DNA from: CSP1-4 sp963777975
GTDB taxonomy: Bacteria; Chloroflexota; Limnocylindria; Limnocylindrales; CSP1-4
Assembly: GCA_963777975.1 (NCBI GenBank)
Contig: CAVZSO010000009.1
Coordinates: 194,448 to 258,447 of the forward strand
Length of the DNA: 64,000 nucleotides
Direction of reading: 5' to 3'
The notes beneath the pieces were generated by a model that searched no databases, was not told where the DNA came from, and was given only the letters and a program-made list of their open reading frames with translations. Below are positions 14,996 to 24,350 of this stretch, in pieces. The position numbers and the translations under genes were made by a program. Each line of letters begins with the position of its first letter. Within the stretch, counting starts at the first letter, position 1.

Positions 14996-16438
14996 ATGGC
15001 CGCCCAGACGTCTCCGCATCCACCGAGCATCGAACGTGTCCTTGCCGCCGCAGGGTCGCGGATCGGTGATCGCGACCACGGCGCGGTGGTGACCGCTGCG
15101 CGGGAGGTCGTCGCCGAGGAGCGACTCCGCCTGAGCGCGGGCGACGAAGCGACATCCGTGGGGGCTCTAGCGGACATGCTTCTGTCACGGCTCGAGGCAT
15201 CGTCCGCCCCGGATCTGGTGCCGGTCGTGAATGCGACCGGCGTGATCCTGCACACCAACCTCGGACGCGCGCCGTGGCCCGAGGCAGCCATCCGGGCAGC
15301 CGAATCAGCCGCGCAGGGCGCGTCGCTCTTGGAGATGGATCTGGCCACGGGCCAGCGAGGCGCGAGGTTCCGTGCGGCGGAGGCGCACCTCATCGCGCTG
15401 ACGGGCGCCGAGGATGCGCTGGTCACCAACAACAACGCCGCCGCGGTCGCGCTGGCGCTCGCCGCGGCCGTGGCGATGCAGAGCCGGACTGGGTCATCCG
15501 CTGGCGGTCGCCGCCGGAAGGGCGTCGCAGTCGCTCGCGGCGAGCTGGTCGAGATCGGCGGCGGTGTGCGCATCCCGGACGTCATCCGCCGCGCCGGGCT
15601 GCGGCTGGTCGAGGTGGGTACGACGAACCGCACCCGAGTCGGCGACTATGCGGAGGCACTCGAGTCCGGGGCCGCGGTCGCCATCCTGCGCGTCCATCCA
15701 TCCAACTTCCGGATGGAAGGCTTCGTCGAGGAGGCTGATCCCGCCGCGCTGGCCGCGATGGCCCATGAGCTCGGTGCGCTCGTCGTGGACGACCTTGGCT
15801 CCGGCGCGCTGCTGGACACGGCGGCGTTCGGACTCGCGCACGAGCCGACGCCGATGGAACGCCTGGCGTCGGGTGCGGACCTCGTCTGCTTCAGCGGCGA
15901 CAAGCTGGTCGGTGGTCCTCAGGCGGGGCTGCTGGTCGGTCGGTCGGACCTCATCGCCCGCATCCGAAAGGACCCCCTGGCCCGCGCCATGCGTCCCGAC
16001 AAGGTGACGCTGGCCGCGGTTGCGGCGACGCTCGGCCTCTACCGTGCCGGGCTGGCCACGACCGAGATCCCGGTCTGGCGCATGATCGCGGCGCCGGAGG
16101 AAGCGCTCAGGCGGCGTGCCGAGATCCTTGCCGGCAAGCTGGCCCGCCTCGGTCATACCCCTGTCGTGATCCCGCTCGAGGCGACCATCGGTGGCGGCTC
16201 ACTGCCCGGCGAGACGCTGCCGTCGTGGGGCCTGGCACTGCCCGGGTCGAAGCCGCAGGAGACGCTCAAGCGCCTGCGTGTGGGCTCGCCAGCAGTCGTC
16301 GCGCGCATCGAGGACGACGCCGTGGTGATGGACCTGCGAACGGTCGAGCCGACCTGGGACGAGACGTTGGCGGGCGCCATCGCCCGCGCGCTCGGCGGGC
16401 AGGGCGCACAGCCGGGGCCGTACCAGGCACCTGCGTGA
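14996..16438 (+). CDS. selA: L-seryl-tRNA(Sec) selenium transferase
   Basis: A 480-residue PLP enzyme that converts Ser-tRNA-Sec to Sec-tRNA-Sec using selenophosphate. The PLP lysine is Lys303 in CFSGDKLVGGPQAG. VVNATGVILHTNLGRAP (78-93), VTNNNAAAV (143-151) and DDLGSGAL (265-272) are all intact. Length matches the family. The start ATG 14996 follows a leaderless-type promoter. The TGA stop overlaps the GTG start of selB (GTGA), a common selA-selB coupling. Confidence 0.97.
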   Translation: MAAQTSPHPPSIERVLAAAGSRIGDRDHGAVVTAAREVVAEERLRLSAGDEATSVGALADMLLSRLEASSAPDLVPVVNATGVILHTNLGRAPWPEAAIRAAESAAQGASLLEMDLATGQRGARFRAAEAHLIALTGAEDALVTNNNAAAVALALAAAVAMQSRTGSSAGGRRRKGVAVARGELVEIGGGVRIPDVIRRAGLRLVEVGTTNRTRVGDYAEALESGAAVAILRVHPSNFRMEGFVEEADPAALAAMAHELGALVVDDLGSGALLDTAAFGLAHEPTPMERLASGADLVCFSGDKLVGGPQAGLLVGRSDLIARIRKDPLARAMRPDKVTLAAVAATLGLYRAGLATTEIPVWRMIAAPEEALRRRAEILAGKLARLGHTPVVIPLEATIGGGSLPGETLPSWGLALPGSKPQETLKRLRVGSPAVVARIEDDAVVMDLRTVEPTWDETLAGAIARALGGQGAQPGPYQAPA

Positions 16439-18346
16439 CCGTCGTCGTCGGCACCGCCGGCCACATCGACCACGGCAAGACCGCCCTGCTCCGCGCGCTG
16501 ACCGGCATCGACGCCGATCGCCTGCCCGAGGAGCAGCGACGAGGCATGACCATCGACGTCGGCTACGCGCACATGGTCCTGCCGGGTGGCGCGGAGCTGG
16601 ACTTCGTCGACGTGCCGGGCCACGACCGGTTGGTCGGCAACATGCTCGTCGGGGCCGGCGAGATCGATGCTGCGCTGCTCGTCGTGGCCATGGACGACGG
16701 TCCGAAGGCGCAGACCATCGAGCACCTCGGCCTGCTCGACGCGCTGGGCATCAACGACGGCATCGCGGTGCTGACCAAGGTCGATCTCCTGGAGCCGACC
16801 GACCGACGGCGCACGGGCCGCCTGGATGAGGTGCGTGCCATGCTCGCGACGACCTCCCTGGCCGGGATCCCGATGGTCGCCGTCTCGGCGCTGAGCGGCG
16901 AGGGCATCGACGCCTTGCGTGCGGATCTGGCCGCCCTCGACGAGCGCATCCGGCGGCGGGCGAAGGCACGCGGCGGAGCCAGGCTGGCGATCGATCGAGT
17001 CTTCAGGGCACGCGGCCATGGGGTCGTGGTGACGGGTTCGCTGCGCGGTGGCTCGGTCGGCCGTGGCCAGACGATGCGCGTCGAGCCAGGCGGTCGGACG
17101 GTCCGGATCCGGGAAGCGCAGGTCCACGGATCGATGGTCGAGACGACGCCGGACGCAGGACGCGTGGCGCTCAACCTGACCGGCGTCGAGCGCGAGTCAC
17201 TGGCACGCGGCCTGGTCCTCGTGGCAGGCCCGGCGGTCCAGGCCACGTCCCGCCTGCTCGTCGAGCTGCGACCGAGTGCCGGATCGCGGCCGCTGGTCGA
17301 CGGCGCGACCCTCCGTGTCCATCTCGCGACCGCCGAGAGCCTGGCGCGGCTGCGATTGGTCGCCACATCCGATCCGAGTCAGGGCGGCGATACACGCCTG
17401 GGCGCCCTGATCCTGGCGGAGCCGATCGCCGCCGCCCTCGACGACCGGTTCGTCCTGCGCTGGCCCTCCCCCGCCGCCACGGGCGGAGGCGGACGGGTGC
17501 TCGATCCAGCCCCGCCCGCGAGGCTGGTCCGCCGCCGCCTCGACGGCCCGCGCCTGGCTGCCCTCGCCCGCGCCCGTGATCCGGTCGGGCGCTTCGGTGC
17601 CCTGGTCGCGGCCCACCACGTGCTATCGCGCGATCACGCGGACGCGGCGGCGGCCGTCCTCGGCGAGGCAGCCGACGCGCTCGCCGCGAGAGCCGGCGTC
17701 GTCGCGCTCGGCGGCCGCTTCGTCGATCCGTCGATCGTCGCCACCGCCGAAGCCGCGGCGGTCGCCGCCGTGGCCGACGCGCAGGCCGCCGATCCGCTGG
17801 CCACAGGCGTCCCGCTCGTCCTCGCCCGCGCAGCGGCTGCGGCGACCCTCCGGCGGTCGGCGCCGGGGGCCTCGCTGTCCGCAGACGATCGGCGCGGCCA
17901 TCGTCGCCGGGCTCGTCGAGCGCGGGGTCCTCGTGCGCCAAGGTGATCTGATCCGCGCGCCAGGCCATGCACCGACTCGACCGGCGTCGCTGCAAGCTGC
18001 CATGGACCGCCTGGTGGCGGCGCTCGACGACCCGGCGCCGCCGTCACTGGCGGATGCGGCGCGGTCGGCCGGCTGCCCGCCCGATGGTGTTCGGGCACTC
18101 GAGGGCGAGGGTCGGATCGTGCGCCTCGAGCCGGACCTCGCCTACGCCACCGCCACGTTCGACGCCCTTGCCGCGCAGGCCGTGGATCTGGCACGCCGGG
18201 GGCCACTGTCGCCGGCGGCCTTCCGCGATGCGACCGGTACCAGTCGTCGATACGCGCTCGCGATCCTCGAACAGCTCGACGGCCGCGGCGACCTGCGCCG
18301 CACACCCGAGGGCCACGTCCTCGGTCCCCGCGCACCTCGGCAGTAG
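16435..18346 (+). CDS. selB: Selenocysteine-specific elongation factor SelB, one apparent +1 frameshift
   Basis: SelB delivers Sec-tRNA to UGA codons marked by a SECIS. The GTPase motifs are GHIDHGKT (9-16), DVPGHD (59-64) and TKVD (114-117), followed by EF-Tu-like barrels. The first frame closes at 17946, but the winged-helix C-terminus that binds the SECIS (AGLVERGVLVRQGDLIRAP to the stop at 18346) continues in the next frame. One extra base between about 17855 and 17885, close to a run of five Gs, explains it: the 1,912-base span becomes 637 codons after removing one. All other Sec genes look intact, so a sequencing error is more likely than decay. The GTG start overlaps the selA stop. Confidence 0.9.
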
Positions 18347-18368
18347 CGGCCGGCGAACTCGGGATCCG

Positions 18369-18698
18369 TCAGGCGCCGGGCTTGCGTCCCCTCCGGCGTG
18401 CGCGGCGCTCGGGCGTCATCAGCCCGACCAGGAATCCGTCGCCGTGCTTGGTGACCGCGATGTCGACGCCCTGCTCGTCGGCGACCTTCATCAGCCGCTG
18501 GCGGACGGTCGGCGCCTTGTCCGACTTGTCGAGGCGGACCTCGAAGACGTCCTCCGGGCCGTGGAGGCCCCGGATGAGCCGCGTGAACTGCCGCTGCTGG
18601 CGGAGGCGCTCACGCTGGAGCGGCGTCAGCTCCGGGCGCTTGGCGGCGGCTTTGGGCGTGTCCATGAGCGCGGCGTCGGCCTTGCGGATCTTGACCAT
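18369..18698 (-). CDS. Conserved-looking hypothetical protein, 109 residues, basic
   Basis: A small charged protein: the N-terminal 25 residues are Lys/Ala-rich, the middle has a probable amphipathic helix rich in Arg and Gln (LQRERLRQQRQFTRLIRGLH), and the tail is Arg-rich (ERRARRRGRKPGA). The residues around VRQRLMKVADEQGVDIAVTKHGDGFLV could form a small alpha/beta domain. No family is recognised. ATG 18698 has an AGAGG site at suitable spacing. It is convergent with selB, with only 22 bases between the two stops. A nucleic-acid-binding role is possible from charge, but unproven. Confidence 0.6.
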   Translation of the reverse strand: MVKIRKADAALMDTPKAAAKRPELTPLQRERLRQQRQFTRLIRGLHGPEDVFEVRLDKSDKAPTVRQRLMKVADEQGVDIAVTKHGDGFLVGLMTPERRARRRGRKPGA

Positions 18699-18779
18699 CG
18701 GTGCCTCTTCGGTGCAGGGGGCTCGAACGGGCTGACGATAGGGGCGCGCGTGTCGCCGGGCAAGCGGCGGCTGACCCCG

Positions 18780-19481
18780 TCACGACGACGGAGCCGGCTG
18801 GCAGGTCCAGGCGATGTCGGCTTCGACGGCGCCGGGGATGTCTGCCGGCGCCGACACCAGCGTCTGGAGCAGCGGCAGGTGCAGGCCGGCATCCTGAGCG
18901 GCTCCATCAAGCGTGGCGAACGCTTCGGCGCCAAGGGCGACGTACTCGCCACCGTCGAGCTCGAGCTTGATCCGAAGCCGCCCGCGATCGACGTCGAGTG
19001 CGTATTCACGGCCCGTCGGCAGCGTGCCACGGTTGTTGATGCGCTCGACCTTCTCGCGCCCGGCGGCCCACGTGCAGACAGCGACGCCGGGGTCGGCTCG
19101 CGACCCGTCGACCGCCAGATCGAGTGTCCCCTCGACCTGCACGGATGGTGCCGCGGTCGGCCCGAAGCCCGATGCGACGATGGCCGCGATCGCGAACGGG
19201 ACGACGCCCAGCAGCAACCATCGTCGCCCGGTCGTGAGCTGGCCGACGCCGACCATGAAGACCACGAAGGCGACGACGTAGGCTAGGGCGCGGATGAAGT
19301 CGGCCATGTAGGCGACGTCGGTGGCCAGGCTGTCGACCCAATGCACGAGGAGGCCGACACCGACGCCGATGAGGGCGCCCAGCGCGACCACGCCCCACTC
19401 CGCAGCATCGAGGCCGAGGTACCGACGGCCCGTCCGAGGCGGGGCCGGCTCCGGGGTCGGTGCCGCTGAACGAGGGAACAC
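18780..19481 (-). CDS. Hypothetical membrane protein, three predicted helices plus soluble C-terminal domain
   Basis: A 233-residue protein. Hydrophobic segments lie at about residues 29-47, 62-82 and 88-106, followed by an extracytoplasmic-looking domain of about 125 residues with Cys138 and Cys228 that may form a disulphide. No known family is recognised. The GTG start at 19481 directly follows a perfect inverted repeat (19483-19500) that could mask the start, so a later start is possible. It lies downstream of the ACT-domain gene on the same strand, with 43 bases between. Confidence 0.65.
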   Translation of the reverse strand: MFPRSAAPTPEPAPPRTGRRYLGLDAAEWGVVALGALIGVGVGLLVHWVDSLATDVAYMADFIRALAYVVAFVVFMVGVGQLTTGRRWLLLGVVPFAIAAIVASGFGPTAAPSVQVEGTLDLAVDGSRADPGVAVCTWAAGREKVERINNRGTLPTGREYALDVDRGRLRIKLELDGGEYVALGAEAFATLDGAAQDAGLHLPLLQTLVSAPADIPGAVEADIAWTCQPAPSS

Positions 19482-19482
19482 G

Positions 19483-19500
19483 CGCTAGTCGCCGCTAGCG
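19483..19500. repeat. Perfect inverted repeat next to a start codon
   Basis: CGCTAG-TCGCCG-CTAGCG: six-base-pair arms and a six-base loop, ending two bases from the GTG start of the membrane protein and 25 bases after the ACT-gene stop. It could be a weak terminator or an operator. Confidence 0.55.
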
Positions 19501-19524
19501 GAACTCATCGGAAGTCGGTCACGA

Positions 19525-19815
19525 TCAGCCGCCGCGCTCGACGTCCAGGCCGCGATCGGCCAGCCCGCGACGGACCTCGGGCAGACCGGCGGCCGACGAT
19601 GCGGCATCGGCATGCCGTTCATGGTCGATGCCCAGGGTCGCCAGGACGGTGTTGGTCGCCTCAGCATCGGATGTCGTCAGCATCAACGTCCCGTCCGTGT
19701 CCTCGGCGACACCGACGATGCCGGTGATGTTCACCCCACGCTCGCCGAGCGCCGTGGCGAGACGCGCCAACGACCCCGGCCGATCATCGAGTCGGACCGT
19801 GAACCAGTCGCTCAT
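19525..19815 (-). CDS. ACT-domain protein (amino-acid-binding regulatory domain)
   Basis: A 96-residue stand-alone ACT domain. The N-terminal WFTVRLDDRPGSLARLATALGE and the GVNITGIVGV strand are typical of ligand-binding ACT domains, which bind amino acids at dimer interfaces and regulate metabolic enzymes. The C-terminal 30 residues are less ordered. ATG 19815 has a strong AAGGAGG site. The gene is divergent from xth; a TACCAT -10 box lies at 19863-19868. The partner enzyme is unknown. Confidence 0.85.
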   Translation of the reverse strand: MSDWFTVRLDDRPGSLARLATALGERGVNITGIVGVAEDTDGTLMLTTSDAEATNTVLATLGIDHERHADAASSAAGLPEVRRGLADRGLDVERGG

Positions 19816-19862
19816 CTCGCCTCCTTGTCCCGTCGTCGTGTCGCCGCCCGGCCGTGCTGTTG

Positions 19863-19868
19863 ATGGTA
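19863..19868 (-). promoter_or_regulatory. -10 box of the ACT-domain gene
   Basis: TACCAT on the minus strand inside GCGCTACCATC, about 47 bases before ATG 19815. It shares the core seen before tRNA-Sec and the DUF1801 gene. Confidence 0.5.
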
Positions 19869-19902
19869 GCGCCGGTTTCCCGGGCGCCCGTCGGCGGGCT
19901 GC

Positions 19903-19908
19903 TAGGCT
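19903..19908 (+). promoter_or_regulatory. -10 box of the exonuclease III gene, leaderless
   Basis: TAGGCT, exactly six bases before ATG 19915. Confidence 0.65.
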
Positions 19909-19914
19909 CATGGC

Positions 19915-20712
19915 ATGCGCATCGCGACGTGGAACGTGAACTCGCTGAAGGTCCGCCTGGATCGTGTCGAGGGCTGGCTGGCGCAAGCCAAGCCGGACGT
20001 GTTGCTGATGCAGGAGACCAAGCTCGCCGACGAGGCCGCGCCTGATCTGCCCTTCCGGATGGTCGGCTACGAGCTGGCACACCATGGCCAGGGCCGCTGG
20101 AACGGCGTCGCCATCGCATCGCGGGTCGGCATCGCCGACGTCGTCACGAACTTCGGGCTTGGCCCGGTCGGTGGCGGCGACGACGAGGACGGCGAGCCCG
20201 GCCACGAGGCGCGCATGATCGCGGCGACCTGCGGCGGCGTGCGCGTGGTCAGCCTCTACGCGCCGAACGGCCGCGCGCTGGGCACCCCGTTCTACGACGC
20301 CAAGCTGACCTGGTTCCGACGACTGCGCGATTGGCTCGATGCCGAGGAGGATCCGTCGGCATCGCTCGTCGTCGGTGGCGACCTGAATGTCGCCCCGACC
20401 GATCTCGATGTCTACGACCCCGCGGTCTACGTCGGCACCACCCATACCTCCGCGCCCGAGCGGTCCGCGTTCCAGGCGCTCCTCGACTGGGGCCTGGAGG
20501 ACACCTTCCGGCGGTTCCACCCGGAACCGGGTCGATTCACGTGGTGGGACTATCGAGCGGGCAACTTCCACAAGGGCCTGGGCATGCGCATCGACCACCT
20601 GCTGGCGACCCGTCAGGTCGCCGAGCGAGCCACGGGCGCCGACATCGACCGCGATGCGCGCAAGGGCAAGCTGCCCTCCGATCACGCGCCGCTCTATCTC
20701 GACCTGGCGTGA
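19915..20712 (+). CDS. xth: Exodeoxyribonuclease III / AP endonuclease
   Basis: A 265-residue member of the ExoIII/APE family, which cuts abasic sites and degrades DNA 3' ends during base excision repair. Motifs are intact: MRIATWNVNSLKVR at the start, MQETKL near residue 32 (metal-binding Glu), GGDLNVAPTDLDVYDP near 159-174 (Asp/Asn), DTFRRF and TWWDYRAGNF, and the catalytic LPSDHAPL near the C-terminus. The leaderless-type promoter fixes the start. Its TGA overlaps the GTG of the next gene. Confidence 0.95.
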   Translation: MRIATWNVNSLKVRLDRVEGWLAQAKPDVLLMQETKLADEAAPDLPFRMVGYELAHHGQGRWNGVAIASRVGIADVVTNFGLGPVGGGDDEDGEPGHEARMIAATCGGVRVVSLYAPNGRALGTPFYDAKLTWFRRLRDWLDAEEDPSASLVVGGDLNVAPTDLDVYDPAVYVGTTHTSAPERSAFQALLDWGLEDTFRRFHPEPGRFTWWDYRAGNFHKGLGMRIDHLLATRQVAERATGADIDRDARKGKLPSDHAPLYLDLA

Positions 20713-21518
20713 ACGAGTCACTCGACGCGGGCACGGCCGATCGTCATGCGACGGTCGCGACCGAGAGGACGGAGCCCACGGCGCCTGACCGCGGCGACGT
20801 CGGGCAGCAGGAGAACGCGGCCCTTGCGACGGCGACCGCCTCGACGTCTGCCGCCGCGCCAGAGACAACCGCCGAGAGCGGCTCGGATCCATTCCCACGA
20901 GATGCATGGACGACGCTCACCGGACATGCCGCCGGCTACCTTCGGCTGACGGTCGCGCTGGTCCGCGATCCGGCCGTCTCGAAGCACCGCCGTGCCGCGC
21001 TGCTGGCGGCCGCCGCCTACTTCGCTTCGCCGATCGATCTCATCCCCGGCATCGTGCCAGTGCTCGGACAGGTCGACGATCTGGCCGTGGCCATGCTCGC
21101 CATCCGCCTCGCGCTCAACGCTCTCGAGCCCGGACGCCGACAGATGCACCTCGCGGCTGCTGGTTTGACCGACGAGGCCCTGCACGACGACCTCATCGCG
21201 GCTGGACGACTGACGGCCTGGGCGGCCAGAGCTGGCGTCCGGACCGGACTTCGCGCCGGTCGCGGCGCGATCCGGTTCACGGTCCGCGGCGGGCGCGCGG
21301 CGACAGGACTCGCGCTGCGTGGCGGACGCGCTGCTGGTCGCCGCGCGGCACCGGTGGCCGATCGATTGAACGCGTCCCGTCACGACGCCTCCACGCGGAT
21401 CCGGCGTCGTCTCGATCGTGGGCCCGCGGCGACCGAGGAGATGGACGGCGCGGCCACGGAACCTGCCGCCGACGATGGCGTCGGTCATCCAGATGGTGGC
21501 GCCGGCGAGCGAGCCTGA
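20709..21518 (+). CDS. DUF1232-domain membrane-associated protein
   Basis: A 269-residue protein. Residues 1-60 are Ala/Thr/Glu-rich and probably disordered. Residues about 78-140 form a DUF1232 domain, including AAAYFASPIDLIPGIVPVLGQVDDLAVAMLAIRLAL, a region with one or two short hydrophobic helices found in YkvA-type proteins of unknown role. The C-terminal 110 residues are rich in Arg, Gly and Ala with repeated GGRAA units. The GTG start overlaps the xth stop (GTGA), so the two are co-translated. No function can be assigned. Confidence 0.8.
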   Translation: MNESLDAGTADRHATVATERTEPTAPDRGDVGQQENAALATATASTSAAAPETTAESGSDPFPRDAWTTLTGHAAGYLRLTVALVRDPAVSKHRRAALLAAAAYFASPIDLIPGIVPVLGQVDDLAVAMLAIRLALNALEPGRRQMHLAAAGLTDEALHDDLIAAGRLTAWAARAGVRTGLRAGRGAIRFTVRGGRAATGLALRGGRAAGRRAAPVADRLNASRHDASTRIRRRLDRGPAATEEMDGAATEPAADDGVGHPDGGAGERA

Positions 21519-21573
21519 AGACCCGACGCCAGTACCACCAGCAGGCGTGTCTGCACCGTCAGGGCGTTCAGGC

Positions 21574-21579
21574 TACGCT
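21574..21579 (+). promoter_or_regulatory. -10 box upstream of the DsbA-like gene
   Basis: TACGCT in GGCTACGCTTCG, 32 bases before the GTG start at 21612; the leader holds a GGAGG site. Confidence 0.5.
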
Positions 21580-21611
21580 TCGAGCGCGTCCTGACCATCC
21601 GGAGGACCCTC

Positions 21612-22391
21612 GTGTCAGATCGCTCCCGCCCGCCATCAACGACGACTCGACGCGCACGCCGCGAGGCTGAGCGAAGGGCAAGGCGCGGCGTGCCGGCGAG
21701 CAACTCGACCGCGCGCTCGCCGATCGTCTGGATCACCGCCGCCGCACTGATCACCGGGATCGTGCTGATCGCGGCGCTCATCTTCGCAAATGGCTCATCG
21801 AAGACGTCCGGCCTGACCCCGCCCAGCGATCCGACCCCGATCGCCCTGGCCGACGGGCGAGCCATCGGCGCTGCCGACGCACCGGTCACGCTCGATGTCT
21901 GGGCCGACTTCCAGTGTCCCGGCTGCGGCATCTTCACGCGGGCGACCGAGGCGCGGATCGTCCGCGAGTTCGTGGCCAACGGCAAGCTGCGCCTGGTCTT
22001 CCATGACTATGCCTTCATCGGGCAGGAATCGATCGACGCCGCCGTCGCCGCCCGGGCGGCGGACGCGCAGGGCGCATTCTGGCCGTATCACGACTGGCTG
22101 TTCGCCAACCAGGCCGGCGAGAACAAGGGCGCGTTCCGGCGCGATGTCCTGGTCGAGATCGCCAAGCAGGTCGGGCTCGATGTGAACGCTTTCGAGGCCG
22201 CCCTCGACGATCCTGACCTCTTGGCAGCGGTGCGGACCGAGACCACCTCGGGGGCCGATGTCCCCGTCAATGCCACGCCGACGTTGGTCATCGGCGACCA
22301 GGTCATCGAGGGCGCGCCCGCCTGGGACAGCCTGTCGGCGACCATCGAGGCGCAGATCGCCAAGGCCGCCGGCGGATCGCCGACCCCGTGA
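21612..22391 (+). CDS. Membrane-anchored DsbA-like thiol oxidoreductase
   Basis: A 259-residue protein with a short basic cytoplasmic tail, one transmembrane helix at about 37-59 and an extracytoplasmic thioredoxin-fold domain. The active site is CPGC (Cys102-Cys105) in WADFQCPGCG, and the cis-proline loop is VNATPTLVIG near residue 220, as in DsbA/BdbD-type enzymes that introduce disulphides into exported proteins. The GTG start follows a GGAGG site. The last codons overlap the VKOR gene (GTGA), and together they form a complete disulphide-forming pair. Confidence 0.92.
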   Translation: MSDRSRPPSTTTRRARREAERRARRGVPASNSTARSPIVWITAAALITGIVLIAALIFANGSSKTSGLTPPSDPTPIALADGRAIGAADAPVTLDVWADFQCPGCGIFTRATEARIVREFVANGKLRLVFHDYAFIGQESIDAAVAARAADAQGAFWPYHDWLFANQAGENKGAFRRDVLVEIAKQVGLDVNAFEAALDDPDLLAAVRTETTSGADVPVNATPTLVIGDQVIEGAPAWDSLSATIEAQIAKAAGGSPTP

Positions 22392-22834
22392 GCGCACGCC
22401 GGCGCTCAGGGTCGATGCTGGTCGCGCTGGCCGTCCTCGGCATCGCCATCGCTGGCTACCTGGCCGCCACCAAGCTCTCCGGCGAGGTGCCGGTATGCGG
22501 GCCACTGCGGGGCTGTGAGACGGTCAGCACGAGCGAGTACAGCGAGATATTCGGCGTCCCGGTCGCGCTCTTCGGCGTCGCCTATTCGGTCGTCGCTCTC
22601 GCCGCATCGATCGTCTGGTGGCGCGCCGGAGACCGGCGCGCGTTGTACGTCCTCTACGGGATGGGGCTGCTCGGCCTGCTGGCCGTGGTCTACCTGACGT
22701 ACCTGGAGCTGTTCGTCATCGAGGCGGTCTGCATCTGGTGCGTGAGCTACGCCGTGACGGTCGTCGGCGGCTGGCTGGTGGCCGTCATCGCCCTTCGTGG
22801 GAGCAGTCGCCCGACCGGAGCAGCCTCCGACTGA
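22388..22834 (+). CDS. Vitamin K epoxide reductase (VKOR)-family membrane protein
   Basis: A 148-residue membrane protein with four predicted helices. The active-site pair is Cys115-Cys118 (CIWC) and the loop pair Cys37/Cys43 (VCGPLRGCETV), as in bacterial VKOR homologues. It re-oxidises the DsbA-like partner and passes electrons to quinone, replacing DsbB. The SEYSEIFGVPVALFG segment is characteristic. The GTG start is coupled to the preceding gene, strongly suggesting the two proteins act together. Confidence 0.93.
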   Translation: MSARRRSGSMLVALAVLGIAIAGYLAATKLSGEVPVCGPLRGCETVSTSEYSEIFGVPVALFGVAYSVVALAASIVWWRAGDRRALYVLYGMGLLGLLAVVYLTYLELFVIEAVCIWCVSYAVTVVGGWLVAVIALRGSSRPTGAASD

Positions 22835-22837
22835 GGG

Positions 22838-22861
22838 CCGGTCCTCGATGACCGTGACCGG
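22838..22861. terminator. Weak hairpin between convergent genes
   Basis: CCGGTC pairs with GACCGG around a 12-base loop, between the VKOR stop and the stop of the NirK-like gene. There is no T-run. Confidence 0.3.
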
Positions 22862-22865
22862 TCGG

Positions 22866-24313
22866 CTAGTTCTTGGGGTCGCCGTCACCGGCCTGGAAGA
22901 GACCAAGGGCGCCTCGGCCGACGAAGTTGAAGGCGTGCGTGACCATCGGATAGAGGCCGTCCTCGGCGGTCGTGAACTCGATGATCGCACCCTGTGCCGG
23001 CGACAGGTCCACGGCCTGCGAGCCGTAGTGACCGTCGTTCTTGGGCGTCAGCTGGATGCCTTCCTTGATGACCGTGTTGAAGATCGTGCCGACGACGTGG
23101 AACGAGCTGTCGATGTTGGGCCCCGCGTCGAGGACGAAGACTCGGACAGACTTGCCGGTATCGACCTTGACCGGGTTGTCCTTGTACTGGTTGGCCACGC
23201 CGTTGAAGACCACGAAGTCGGGCGCCGGCGCGCCGGCGGCTGCCTTCTTCAGGTCGGTGACATCGCCCTGGGGGCCCAGGTACCACTCGCTCTGGACGAA
23301 GGCGAACTCGTGGTCGACGGGCTCGAAGCCACCCTTCGGCTCGACGATGACCATGCCGTACATGCCATTGGCGATGTGATGGAGGGCAGGCGCCGTGCCG
23401 CAGTGGTACATCCAGACGCCGGCGTAGTCAGCGGTCCACTCGTAGATCTTCTCCTCGCCCGGCTTGATCGAGGTCATCTCGTCGTTCCAGGCGACCTGGC
23501 TGGCGTGGAAGTCGACGGAGTGCTCGAGCTTGTTGCTGGCCGGGTTGACGAGCTTGATGCGGATCTTGTCCCCCTGGTGGACACGGATGACCGGTCCCGG
23601 CACGGTCCCGTTGAACGTCCAGACGGCCTGCACGATACCCCTCGGCGACCGTCATGTCCTGCTCCTGCGACGGTCAGGGTGATCTCGTGCTCCTTGCCCT
23701 CGAGGACCTTCGGTGCGGTCGCGTCATAGAGCGTGTATTTCGGAGCGTTGGGGTCGGCCGCGACCGCGCCGGTGTCGGGCGCTGGACCGCCGTGGCTGTC
23801 AGCACTTGGCGCTGCCGCTGCGCCAGCCACCGTGATGGTGCCGGTCATGCCGGCCGCGGCATGACCAGGGACCGAGCAGATGAAGGGCAGGCCGCCGGCC
23901 GGCACGACGACGTCGAAGGTGATGGTCTCGCCGGGCTGCGCGGTGTGTGTCTCGCCGCCGTCGGGCGTGAAGTCGTGGGCGATGGTCCCGCTGTTCTTGA
24001 ACTCGACGCTATAGGTGCCTGCGGCATCGACCGTCAGATCTGCCGGTTTGAACTTGAGGTCGTCCGTGGCCTCGACCATGATCATGCCCAGCGACTCGCC
24101 GGCGGCGGTCGGGGGCGAGGGCGCCGTTGACGCCGCGGCGCCGCTCGCGGCTGGAGCGGCGTCGCTGGCAGCCGGCGAGGGCGCTTCACCGCTCGCCGCC
24201 GGCGAGGCCGGTGCGTAGGTCCACGCCGCGCTGCCGCCCGAGGCGCAGCCAGCGAGCAGGACCGTCGCGACAACGGCGATGATCGCGCCGCGGACGATGT
24301 GATGGTGCTTCAT
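22866..24313 (-). CDS. NirK-like multicopper lipoprotein with extra N-terminal cupredoxin, apparent frameshift
   Basis: A lipoprotein (VLLAGC, Cys23) with an Ala/Pro/Ser-rich linker and a plastocyanin-like domain (about 75-165; copper ligands His113, Cys146, His151, Met156). A two-domain NirK-type multicopper part follows, starting AVWTFNGTVPGPVIRV, with VDFHASQ, MYHCGTAPALHH and a second-domain SFHVVG. It could be a copper nitrite reductase or a related oxidase/electron carrier. The reading frame changes between 23640 and 23665: two extra bases restore MTVAEG then IVQAVW (1,448 bases, 482 codons after removing two). It is divergent from an Rrf2 regulator with an NsrR-like cysteine pattern, which fits nitrogen-oxide metabolism. 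True NirK activity is not proven. Confidence 0.82.
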
Positions 24314-24350
24314 GGTCCGGATCCTTCCTGCTCGGTGGCGATGCTTCGCC

